64,000 bases of DNA from positions 1 through 64,000 of the IMG/VR virus record IMGVR_UViG_3300049846_002561. The stretch is one strand, 5' to 3'. A program made the translations under genes and the position numbers. The DNA comes from a virus. Of the stretch, positions 15,654-22,441 are shown one piece after another; the stretch's first letter is position 1, and each line of letters begins with the position of its first letter. The notes below the pieces were generated by a model that was not told the origin of the DNA, ran no database searches, and saw only the letters and a program-made list of their open reading frames with translations.

Positions 15654-16389
15654 TCTTGTATACATTGTAGGTGCCGGATCGCCGTGGCTGAACAACGAGC
15701 TGCGCTACTCCCTGCGAAGCGTAGATAAGTTCCTAAAGAACTACAGGAACGTATTTATATTTGGTGAGTGCCCTATATTTATCAATAGGTCGTCCGTGAT
15801 ACACGTCCCGCACCAGGATACAAGCAGAGATAAGGCAGTGAACATAAAGAATAAGCTTATGTCCGTATGTTGTCATCCCGACGTTAGCGAGGATTTTATG
15901 TTCTTTAACGACGACTATTTCCTGCTAAAGGATGTTGACGCTACCAGCTACCCATATCTGTGGAAGTGCGACCTTGATCACACCCTATCAATAAACAGGT
16001 CCCTGTACCGCCATCACGTTCAATCAACAATAAATGTACTTACAGAGAACGGCCTTCCAACAAAAAACTTTGACACCCACAAGCCGATCATATACAACAA
16101 GCAAAAACTCTGGGACGTTATATTTAAATACAACTGGGAGGGGCGCGCCGGCTATACCATGCGGTCCCTATACTGCAATACCCTCGGCATAGAGGGTGAG
16201 TATCGCCTGGACTGCAAGTTTAACGTGCCCATGCACGATGTCCGCCTGGAGCAGAAGGTTACCGGTGAGGATTGCTTTTCCATTGATGATAGGTGCATAG
16301 GAATGTTCCTCAAGCGCTTCATGGAGAGAACCTACTCGGAACCGTCACGATTTGAACGGGAGATATTACCGGTAAAGGGTACCTCGTAG
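15637..16389 (+). CDS. Stealth-type sugar phosphotransferase
   Basis: The 250-aa protein contains DLVYIVGAGSPWLNNELRYS near its N-terminus and FMFFNDDYFLL with NDD at 91-93. Both match Stealth CR1/CR2 regions of capsular-polysaccharide phosphotransferases, which move hexose-1-phosphate from a nucleotide sugar onto a glycan. It is shorter than cellular Stealth proteins and seems to lack the later conserved regions. It ends the glycan block. It could add sugar-phosphate to a virion or host glycan. Confidence 0.7.
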   Translation: MEKKNDLVYIVGAGSPWLNNELRYSLRSVDKFLKNYRNVFIFGECPIFINRSSVIHVPHQDTSRDKAVNIKNKLMSVCCHPDVSEDFMFFNDDYFLLKDVDATSYPYLWKCDLDHTLSINRSLYRHHVQSTINVLTENGLPTKNFDTHKPIIYNKQKLWDVIFKYNWEGRAGYTMRSLYCNTLGIEGEYRLDCKFNVPMHDVRLEQKVTGEDCFSIDDRCIGMFLKRFMERTYSEPSRFEREILPVKGTS

Positions 16390-16469
16390 CCCTTTCAAGA
16401 GAAAAGTAAGTGAGCTTTATCCTGTTACAGATAATGTCAGAGTCCCGGTGAGCGCGGGATCCGCAGTAG

Positions 16470-17030
16470 TTACATTTCGATTTCTTTGAGGTTGCCATTT
16501 GCAGTTTTCTCTTCTACCTTTATTCCCAGGGAGAAGAACACGGCATAAGCGATCCTGTGGTTGGGGATGATCAGGCTATACTCCTTGAACGAAAGGTCCT
16601 CATTGCGAATGAGTAGATGCCATACACTTGCCTTCTCCTGATCACGGAATAAAGACACCGAGTCATCGTATCTCGATACGTATACCTTTACTGGGTTGTC
16701 GGAGATTTCCTTTGGGCCTACAGCCTTGAGGAATCCAAACTCCTCGGGAATGAACGGGTCGTCGGAGAGCAGGTGTTCCACCTGGCTGTCAGAGACGATC
16801 AGTGCCTCGGCGTAGTCAAATAGCCTGAAGAGTAGGAAGTCGATCACCTTACCCGCAAAAAGGCGTTGTATGAAGTTTGGCCTCTTGAAGTCCGGGAATG
16901 AAGACTTGTCGCAGTCTATTACTACCTTATTGTCTTTATTGAGAACAACGGCGGGCCTGTTCCTGAAGCGCGTCCGTGACATTACCCCGTCGTAGGGGTA
17001 TCCTTTCGTGATGCTGTAATCTGGTTTCAT
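16470..17030 (-). CDS. Hypothetical protein (186 aa)
   Basis: The product is a mixed alpha/beta protein of 186 aa. A hydrophobic patch sits near residues 60-70, and the charged segments lack a recognisable motif. It is the last gene of a leftward group (17832 to 16470) embedded between rightward blocks, and follows the 17465 gene without a gap. The 80-nt space to the rightward glycan block holds no clear terminator; only a weak GC-rich repeat is visible at about 16442-16460. Confidence 0.6.
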   Translation of the reverse strand: MKPDYSITKGYPYDGVMSRTRFRNRPAVVLNKDNKVVIDCDKSSFPDFKRPNFIQRLFAGKVIDFLLFRLFDYAEALIVSDSQVEHLLSDDPFIPEEFGFLKAVGPKEISDNPVKVYVSRYDDSVSLFRDQEKASVWHLLIRNEDLSFKEYSLIIPNHRIAYAVFFSLGIKVEEKTANGNLKEIEM

Positions 17031-17465
17031 TTAGTTTAATGGAGTTACATTTTTAAATAGGCAGTTCAACACCGCGTCGTCCCAATCGGTAAACTCATAC
17101 CCCTCTCTGAAAAATACGCACGACACGTATTCGGTTGTGGTGTTAAAGTCGGCGCGGATCATGCCTTTGTACTTTATCCTGTCCGGCATTGGCTCGTTGA
17201 TGGAGCGATCATCGAGGAGGCGCATCTCCCGGTAAAAGTTCATCATCTTTGAATTGAAAACAGAGTACGGCACGCGTAGGTATGCCACCCTGTCCACAAG
17301 ATACACGCAGGTGCGGAACACTTTATCTTTAAAGCCCTCTCTTTCGTTGTCGCACTCTCCGTAACTACGGACATCAAATAGGTTTATGGTATACGTGTTT
17401 GAGGACAGCGCCCCCAATTCGTTCATCCACTCTTCTTTTACTACGTATGGCCGGAAGGGATTCAT
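17031..17465 (-). CDS. Hypothetical protein (144 aa)
   Basis: The 144-aa protein (start MNPFRPYVVKEEW) shows no recognised domain. It ends directly at the start of the next leftward gene, so the two are probably cotranslated. A consensus promoter (TTTG-N20-TAATTTTA) lies 6 nt upstream of its start, which would give a nearly leaderless message. Confidence 0.6.
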   Translation of the reverse strand: MNPFRPYVVKEEWMNELGALSSNTYTINLFDVRSYGECDNEREGFKDKVFRTCVYLVDRVAYLRVPYSVFNSKMMNFYREMRLLDDRSINEPMPDRIKYKGMIRADFNTTTEYVSCVFFREGYEFTDWDDAVLNCLFKNVTPLN

Positions 17466-17471
17466 GATTTG

Positions 17472-17503
17472 TAAAATTAAAAAAAGGGACGGTACATACC
17501 AAA
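17472..17503 (-). promoter_or_regulatory. Bacteroidota-type promoter for the 17465 gene
   Basis: On the minus strand TTTG (17503-17500) and TAATTTTA (17479-17472) are 20 nt apart. The start codon is at 17465-17463. The spacing is exact; the -7 box differs from TAnnTTTG at its last base. Confidence 0.6.
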
Positions 17504-17559
17504 CAGTGTTGATATCTCATAGCCCCTTCTTTTTATGCCCCCCGCTTAACGGGAAACAA

Positions 17560-17832
17560 TTACGCTACAGCAGTTGACGCTGTTGAGGTGTAGTTCGTGA
17601 AGCTCGTATCGCGAAGGTTGGCCGTCGCAAACGGGATCTCGATTCTCCTCAGAGCAGCGTTCGCGGCATCCTTAATGGTAAACACGATCAAGAACTTTGC
17701 AGTGCTTGACGGGCCATTTACGTTTGCCGGAAGATCGATTTTCTCTGCTGTGATCACATCTTCAACGGGAACCTTGATGGTTGGTTTCAAGGAGTTAGTG
17801 AAGTGGACCATTGGTTTTGAAATGCCTGACAT
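17560..17832 (-). CDS. Small Thr/Ala-rich protein, possibly virion-associated
   Basis: The 90-aa product has alternating hydrophobic strands (AKFLIVFTIKDAANAALRRI) and ends in a Thr/Ser/Ala-rich tail. This suggests a small beta-rich particle protein, but no family is recognised. It has a TATATTTG promoter about 30 nt upstream and lies just downstream of the tmRNA terminator. About 95 nt separate it from the next leftward gene, including a weak CCCG/CGGG hairpin. Confidence 0.5.
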   Translation of the reverse strand: MSGISKPMVHFTNSLKPTIKVPVEDVITAEKIDLPANVNGPSSTAKFLIVFTIKDAANAALRRIEIPFATANLRDTSFTNYTSTASTAVA

Positions 17833-17861
17833 GGTGTTTTGTTTTTTGAGATTAAGATTTA

Positions 17862-17869
17862 CAAATATA
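17862..17869 (-). promoter_or_regulatory. -7 box TATATTTG upstream of the 17832 gene
   Basis: TATATTTG reads 17869 to 17862 on the minus strand, about 30 nt before the ATG at 17832. The -33 position falls in the T-rich end of the tmRNA terminator, where only a weak match (GCTT) is seen. Confidence 0.5.
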
Positions 17870-17885
17870 CAAATTTTTAATTAAA

Positions 17886-17906
17886 AAAGCCCCGAAGGGC
17901 TCTTTT
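17886..17906 (-). terminator. Intrinsic terminator of the tmRNA transcript
   Basis: On the minus strand AGCCC, a TTCG loop and GGGCT are followed by TTTTTT, placed immediately after the tag stop codon. The plus strand also reads A-rich, stem, T-rich, so the terminator may work in both directions. Confidence 0.8.
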
Positions 17907-18258
17907 TTAGGCTGCAAGTTTTGCAGTGTGACTAGCGCCTTCCTGGAAGAGGCTGATCACCTTTGTTTTTTTGTCGTTTAGTACTTCCCGAAGATATCTC
18001 TTCTTCTCGGCTCACTGATCAAAACCGGTCGGACCCATGTCGGAACAGTGCTCTCAGCCAGGGCGCTTTGAACCGTTGGCCAATGGAAGATGTTCCGTTT
18101 GTTCGGCGAAGAACATTTCTTTAGTTGCCTTTCCGGCAGGACTGTCCTGCATCTCTTTGTTATCAGTCCTTCTTCAACTATCATGACAACAACCGCTTTA
18201 ATTAAGCTACGGTAGGGTGGATCCGGAGGGATTCGAACCCTCGTCTCAATGAACGGCG
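17907..18258 (-). ncRNA. ssrA: Circularly permuted (two-piece) tmRNA
   Basis: On the minus strand the 3' half comes first. P2 strand GTTCATTGA (18254-18246), then GAC, a 5-bp T-stem with TTCGAAT loop (18242-18226), acceptor strand CGGATCC (18225-18219), A73, and CC. About 180 nt later comes the 5' half. Acceptor GGGTCCG (18036-18030) pairs 7/7 with the 3' strand and contains G3-U70, the alanine identity pair. Next are CGGTTTTGA, a tmRNA D-loop match, and TCAGTGAGC (18018-18010), which pairs 9/9 with the P2 strand including two G-U pairs. A reading frame then ends HTAKLAA-stop (17930-17907), a typical degradation-tag end. Rescue of stalled ribosomes is the known role. The resume codon, pseudoknot and processing sites are uncertain. 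Confidence 0.85.
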
Positions 18259-18259
18259 A

Positions 18260-18267
18260 TAAAGGTA
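18260..18267 (-). promoter_or_regulatory. Possible -7 box for the tmRNA
   Basis: TACCTTTA on the minus strand (18267-18260) would start transcription about where the first tmRNA helix begins (18254). The -33 region is poor. It interlocks with the divergent promoter at 18277-18308. Confidence 0.4.
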
Positions 18268-18276
18268 ATAAAAAAA

Positions 18277-18308
18277 TTTGGTGGTTCGGAAAATAGTGCC
18301 TAATTTTG
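18277..18308 (+). promoter_or_regulatory. Bacteroidota-type promoter of a small RNA (TTTG-N20-TAATTTTG)
   Basis: TTTG at 18277-18280 and TAATTTTG at 18301-18308 are 20 nt apart, a full consensus match. No protein gene of normal size follows before the terminator at 18392-18428. Confidence 0.75.
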
Positions 18309-18313
18309 TGTCA

Positions 18314-18428
18314 ATCTTTGCTGCCGTAAACAGGAAGGAGGTTTGAAAGACATTATGCTTTTTGCTGGTAGAAAGCAAAAAAGCTAAAAACAAACCCTCT
18401 GATTTTACGGGTCAGAGGGTTTTGTTTT
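18314..18428 (+). ncRNA. Candidate small RNA of about 115 nt
   Basis: This short unit lies between a consensus promoter and a strong intrinsic terminator, with no long frame. It contains AAGGAGG (18335-18341) and a hairpin formed by GCTTTTTGCT (18357-18366) and AGCAAAAAAGC (18374-18384), then the terminator stem. A 10-codon frame (ATG 18355, TAA 18385-18387) could be a minigene; it is 13 nt from the Shine-Dalgarno-like run. It diverges from the tmRNA. The function is unknown; a regulatory RNA is the simplest reading. Confidence 0.6.
18392..18428 (+). terminator. Strong intrinsic terminator
   Basis: The 11-bp perfect stem AAACCCTCTGA (18392-18402) and TCAGAGGGTTT (18412-18422) has a 9-nt loop and is followed by TGTTTTTG. 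The A-rich left flank may also let it act on the minus strand. Confidence 0.85.
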
Positions 18429-18525
18429 TGTGGGCGGGACAACCATTTGCGCAAAAATTAATAAGTGTTACAAAGAGGATCGACCAAAGCACAATCATCG
18501 CCACGGAAGGAGAGAGATGAGGTCG

Positions 18526-18660
18526 AATCACGATGGAGTGATTAAGTTGTCTCCGACTACAGAGTTCCATTGACACCTGTAGGCACTCGAAAGTCCCCGA
18601 CAACTCAAGGATTTCGATGCAAGTGCAAGCCCCTTCTGGGTAAGGGGCCCACTATGCACT
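18526..18660. ncRNA. Highly structured non-coding segment, strand undecided
   Basis: Four exact stems occur in 135 nt: AATCAC/GTGATT (18526-18531 with 18538-18543); AGTTGTC/GACAACT (18545-18551 with 18599-18605), enclosing CTACAG/CTGTAG (18557-18562 with 18577-18582); and AGTGCA/TGCACT (18622-18627 with 18655-18660), enclosing GCCCCTT/AAGGGGC (18629-18635 with 18642-18648). No gene covers it. It could be a structured RNA or a leader. No promoter is clear on either strand. Confidence 0.45.
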
Positions 18661-18720
18661 CTCAAGAGCCCCTCCAATCTAAGGATTTCGGAAAGTAGTA
18701 CATTCAAGGCGGATTTTTTT

Positions 18721-18728
18721 TATATTTG
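18721..18728 (+). promoter_or_regulatory. -7 box TATATTTG, leaderless start
   Basis: TATATTTG lies 4 nt before the GTG at 18733, and the T-run before it is typical. No clear -33 box is visible. The GTG start is supported by this spacing. Confidence 0.6.
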
Positions 18729-18732
18729 CATC

Positions 18733-18996
18733 GTGTCAGTTATTCGAAAGCTAAGGGCGATAGTGTCGGCATATAAAAACTACGCTTTCCCCAACGAAGA
18801 AATTGAACAGATGGCCATTGGAAGAGCAAAGATCTGCGCAAAGTGCGATCACGCAAACCCAGACCATCCATTCAAATTATTGCTTGACGATAACAGAACA
18901 AAGGACATAAAGGGGTTGGGCTGCGATATCTGTCACTGCCCAATATCAGCCAAGATAAGGCAGATATACACCGGTTGTCCGGAAAAGAAATGGTAA
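18733..18996 (+). CDS. Small Cys-rich, probably zinc-binding protein
   Basis: The 87-aa protein has CAKC at about residues 34-37, then C-D-I-C-H-C and a final Cys near the C-terminus. This spacing could build one or two zinc sites. The start is GTG, 4 nt after the promoter -7 box. It lies between the RNA island and the packaging genes. No role is known; similar small zinc proteins are frequent in Bacteroidota phages. Confidence 0.6.
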   Translation: MSVIRKLRAIVSAYKNYAFPNEEIEQMAIGRAKICAKCDHANPDHPFKLLLDDNRTKDIKGLGCDICHCPISAKIRQIYTGCPEKKW

Positions 18997-19029
18997 AAAC
19001 TTATAAACAAATTATAAACACAAAACAAA

Positions 19030-19599
19030 ATGGGAAAAAAAACAGCATCACAGATACTAAGGGACTGCGAGGAAAGAGCAAAATTCCTTGATAAGCTCGC
19101 TCAAACAGTAAACACCTTCATCTCTCCAAAAAATGGAGACCGCTTTGACTACGCGACAAAAGACTCCATCAACGATGAGGTGGTAAGTGCCATAAACAAC
19201 CTCAAGACCATCGAAGAAGAGCTCATGGGTAGACTCGGACTGAGCTACACCAACACCCCCTACACTCGCTTCGACTACATCGTGAAGTCACCGGGAAGAC
19301 AGTTCAATACTCTAACAGAGATCCAGTCATACTACTCACCACTCATTGCCAGAATGCGCATGAGCATGGAAGAGGAGAATGCCGTTGATGGCTTCATCAA
19401 TGACGGACTCGGGCAGGGAACAAATGAGGTGGTGCCACCATCCACAAACCCACGCCCCGTTGGTAGCGGAAGCCGCGAGATCACAGACAAAGCCGATGCC
19501 ATGGGCGGCACCAACTGGGCAGATGCCGAGGCAGCCATCATCGCCTCCCTGGACACCATCAACTCAGCACTAATGGGTGACATTCCAAACATCAGCTAA
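19030..19599 (+). CDS. Hypothetical protein, paralogue of the next gene
   Basis: The 189-aa protein is mostly helical. The segment INNLKTIEEELMGRLGLSYT, with NTPYTRFDYI and later EIQSYYSPLIARM, aligns with ALRSIEEQIHIALGYSYTRS and VKEYYIERMNEI of the downstream protein, so the two are tandem paralogues. The leader is A-rich (AACACAAAACAAAATG). Its position just before the terminase suggests a packaging or head role, possibly small-terminase-like, but no helix-turn-helix is evident. Confidence 0.6.
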   Translation: MGKKTASQILRDCEERAKFLDKLAQTVNTFISPKNGDRFDYATKDSINDEVVSAINNLKTIEEELMGRLGLSYTNTPYTRFDYIVKSPGRQFNTLTEIQSYYSPLIARMRMSMEEENAVDGFINDGLGQGTNEVVPPSTNPRPVGSGSREITDKADAMGGTNWADAEAAIIASLDTINSALMGDIPNIS

Positions 19600-20075
19600 T
19601 GAAAAAGACAGTAGACCAACTACTTCTCCTGTCAAGGGAATGGCAGCTCGCCATAGACTCAATGCTCCACTCCGCCGTAGAGCAGGAAATGGATCCTACA
19701 ACCAAGGATGCCCTATTCGTAAGCGGAGCGGATGCTGTAAATGCCCTTCGATCAATAGAAGAACAGATTCATATAGCCCTTGGGTATTCATACACAAGGA
19801 GCACCTATGATCCAACTATCTCTTTCGAGAAAAGGGTAGGCCTACCGCAGATCGAGCACGCAGGAGATGTAAAAGAGTACTACATCGAAAGGATGAACGA
19901 AATACTCGACGCCATAACCGATGAGATCGCTAACGACTCATACCTCGGCGATGCCGCGCACGCAAACCAGCGATTCGAGAAAAATCCAACCCACACCTCA
20001 AAGGAAGGGGATTTTCAGACGGCTATATCTGACATCATCTCAACCCTCGAGGCAGACGTAGTAGATAACTCCTGA
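19599..20075 (+). CDS. Hypothetical protein, paralogue of the previous gene
   Basis: The 158-aa protein starts at the last base of the upstream stop (TAATG), so the pair is coupled. It shares the central helix-loop-helix block of its neighbour and is shorter at the C-terminus. Both lack Cys-rich or membrane parts. The gene duplication and constant position before the large terminase suggest that the two products form a hetero-oligomer. This is inference. Confidence 0.6.
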   Translation: MKKTVDQLLLLSREWQLAIDSMLHSAVEQEMDPTTKDALFVSGADAVNALRSIEEQIHIALGYSYTRSTYDPTISFEKRVGLPQIEHAGDVKEYYIERMNEILDAITDEIANDSYLGDAAHANQRFEKNPTHTSKEGDFQTAISDIISTLEADVVDNS

Positions 20076-20104
20076 GCGGAAACGAAAATATAGAAAAGCG
20101 CAAG

Positions 20105-22441
20105 GTGGTCCGTGAGAACCACCTTGACTTTTTATTTGAGTTATATTCACAGGGAGTAGAGCTCACACTCGAGCAAAAAGCACAGCTATACGAAAGTAAG
20201 CGTATAGCCGAGAATCCAATAAAAAGAAACGAGAACGATCTACCGGACAACATCTCCGAAAAGAAACTCCTTTCCAAGGAGGCCCTTGCAATAGATCAGA
20301 ACGTTGACATCGTAACAGAGGCCGGGCCACTGGTAATAGCAGACGACGACCTAGAAGAAAGAAGGAAGAAAGGTAAGTACATATTCGAGGGAAGGAAGTT
20401 CGATATCACCAAAGACGAGTGGATGCCCAAGTCCACGATCGACCACGAGCCCGACTTTGTAAGGTGGGTGGACTCTATACTCGATATGGGATTCGAAAAC
20501 AGAGTAAACTACAGAAAAATAAACCTATACGTTCAACAGGCATATACCTGGCTAGCTCAAAAAGACACCTACCTCGACTTCCCAAATGCAGAGGAAAGGA
20601 AAGAGTTCATGCTCGAAGAAACGCGTAGGTGCGACGAAAACACGCTTTACTTCCTCAATAAATACGTTTACTACCAAGAGGGAGACGCCGACACCGGAAA
20701 GTTCAAGTACACCGCATCCCCAGCACACGAGGTAATGGCATACCTCAACGACTGCGGTTACTCAGCGTGCTACGTAAAGGGACGTCAGATAGCGGCAACA
20801 ACAACCCTCATGGCGTGCGACGTTAAAGACATGATATTCAAGAAGAACCACTTCATGAAGTTCATAACCGAAGATCAGGAAAAGGCAGAGGAGATCTTCG
20901 AAGATAAACTCAAGTACTGCTTCTCCCAGCTGCCAGACTGGATGAAGCCCGACGTACAGAACGAAAGGGACAACTACTTCAAGCTAGGTAAAAAAGAGGG
21001 TAAAGGAAACCGAAACGGAGTGAACTCCAGGATACGCGTAGTGCCGCCAAAGAAAACAGCGATCGCCGGTGGAGCGCCACAGAAAGTAAAGATAGACGAG
21101 GCCGGAAACATAGGACTTCTGACCGTAATGATCAACAATGCACGTCCAACGATGTTCATGTATGACCCCGCAACAAAATCAATGAAGATGAAGCGTCAGC
21201 TCATTTTCTGGGGGACAGGGGGCGAGATGGAAAAAGGAGGAATGGCATTCCAGGTGGAGTTCATGTCACTGCTAAAGCAATGGAAGGAGCGTAACTTCAA
21301 GTCAGGCATTATCCCTATCTTCTTTAACTGGACGTGTCGCCCGGGAGCTACGCAGGAGCTGTACGACGCTGAGAAATCCGTGGCCTACTCAAAGGAAGGG
21401 CCAGACCTCAAAAAGTCAATAATAGAGTTCCACCAATCATGGCCAAAGTCACTGGCCGATGTATTCATGACCTCAGAGAAAACACTCGTGAGCCACGAAT
21501 ACATAGAAAAGCAGATAAGCAGGATAAAAGCAGCAAACGTAAAGTTCAAGCATAAGCTCGTTGAACGAGGGTTCTTTGAGCCGATATATGACTTTACATC
21601 ACCGGCACCAGAGGCCTCCGACGTTCCATATAAGATCATAGGAGCCAACTTCGTGCCTTGTGACTCCATAGACCCAAGGGCCTCAGTGGTTATCTTCTCT
21701 CATCCAAAGAGAGGGTGGGAGCACCGCTACTTCCAGGGAACCGACCCTATATCAACAGACACCGGGCTCTCAAACTTCTCAAGCGCCGTTTGGGACAAGC
21801 ACTTCAAGACATTCGCTGCAATGCTCGACTTTAGGACAAAGGACTACAGAGCCACATTCCTTCAATCCGTACTGCTCGGGCTTTACTACGATACCAGGCC
21901 AAACCCAAGGGGTATAAAGGAACTCGTGGAGGCAAACATCGGTCAGTCTTACACCCAGTACAAGGAAAATAAAGGCTTTGGAGACTCATTGGTGCTCAAC
22001 TACGAGCTACCTCCATACCTACAAAACAAAACGACCATAAATGAAGGTATTGGCATAGACAACAAAGGAGCAAGGAATACCGTGATCGTAAATAGACTTC
22101 ACGAGCTGATTCAGGCATACGGCGACAATCTATTTATAGAGATATTCTGGGAGCAGCTAAAAACATTCGTGTGTGAGGTAACCGACGGAGGTAAAGAGTC
22201 CTGGGGGCCATCCAACAGAAAGTTCTTCCGAGATGACACCCTTTTTGGAGGAAATTATTCTTATATTTGTGCTGAGCTGTGCTACCCTGAACTAAACCCG
22301 GTAGACAACGAAACAACAAACAAAAAGACAGAAATCGTTAAGTACGAGCTGACCTACGACGAGAACTATAACCTCGTAAGAATGCCAGTGAGATACATAA
22401 ATGGAAAACGTGCAAATACTTTTCAAGCCAAAAGAAGGTAA
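20105..22441 (+). CDS. terL: Terminase large subunit
   Basis: The 778-aa product is the packaging motor, with ATPase and nuclease halves. A P-loop-like segment VKGRQIAATTT (224-234) sits where TerL Walker A lies, but the usual G-K of RQxGKS is A-A; K225 may supply the lysine, as in other terminases with an early Lys. Walker B is VKIDEAG (328-334). In the nuclease half, D547 (QGTDP) and RDD (709-711) are candidate metal ligands. The start is GTG at 20105, 30 nt after the previous stop. It overlaps the next gene by 41 nt. The product drives DNA into the prohead through the portal encoded downstream. Confidence 0.88.
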   Translation: MVRENHLDFLFELYSQGVELTLEQKAQLYESKRIAENPIKRNENDLPDNISEKKLLSKEALAIDQNVDIVTEAGPLVIADDDLEERRKKGKYIFEGRKFDITKDEWMPKSTIDHEPDFVRWVDSILDMGFENRVNYRKINLYVQQAYTWLAQKDTYLDFPNAEERKEFMLEETRRCDENTLYFLNKYVYYQEGDADTGKFKYTASPAHEVMAYLNDCGYSACYVKGRQIAATTTLMACDVKDMIFKKNHFMKFITEDQEKAEEIFEDKLKYCFSQLPDWMKPDVQNERDNYFKLGKKEGKGNRNGVNSRIRVVPPKKTAIAGGAPQKVKIDEAGNIGLLTVMINNARPTMFMYDPATKSMKMKRQLIFWGTGGEMEKGGMAFQVEFMSLLKQWKERNFKSGIIPIFFNWTCRPGATQELYDAEKSVAYSKEGPDLKKSIIEFHQSWPKSLADVFMTSEKTLVSHEYIEKQISRIKAANVKFKHKLVERGFFEPIYDFTSPAPEASDVPYKIIGANFVPCDSIDPRASVVIFSHPKRGWEHRYFQGTDPISTDTGLSNFSSAVWDKHFKTFAAMLDFRTKDYRATFLQSVLLGLYYDTRPNPRGIKELVEANIGQSYTQYKENKGFGDSLVLNYELPPYLQNKTTINEGIGIDNKGARNTVIVNRLHELIQAYGDNLFIEIFWEQLKTFVCEVTDGGKESWGPSNRKFFRDDTLFGGNYSYICAELCYPELNPVDNETTNKKTEIVKYELTYDENYNLVRMPVRYINGKRANTFQAKRR

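Noticed and set aside
17978-18184. 68-codon open frame on the minus strand in the RNA island
   Set aside because: It covers the segment between the two tmRNA halves and runs into the 5' half, including the acceptor strand, D-loop and P2. The RNA structure explains the sequence better, and no promoter or leader fits the frame.
18213-18246. T-arm and acceptor strand as a truncated tRNA or phage attachment site
   Set aside because: Taken alone it looks like the 3' end of a tRNA, but its missing 5' acceptor strand and P2 partner are found downstream at 18036-18010, which fits a permuted tmRNA.
22262-22269. TATATTTG inside the terminase gene as a promoter
   Set aside because: The nearest TTTG is only 14 nt upstream and the next gene starts more than 130 nt later; it is explained by the codons for a conserved-looking protein segment.
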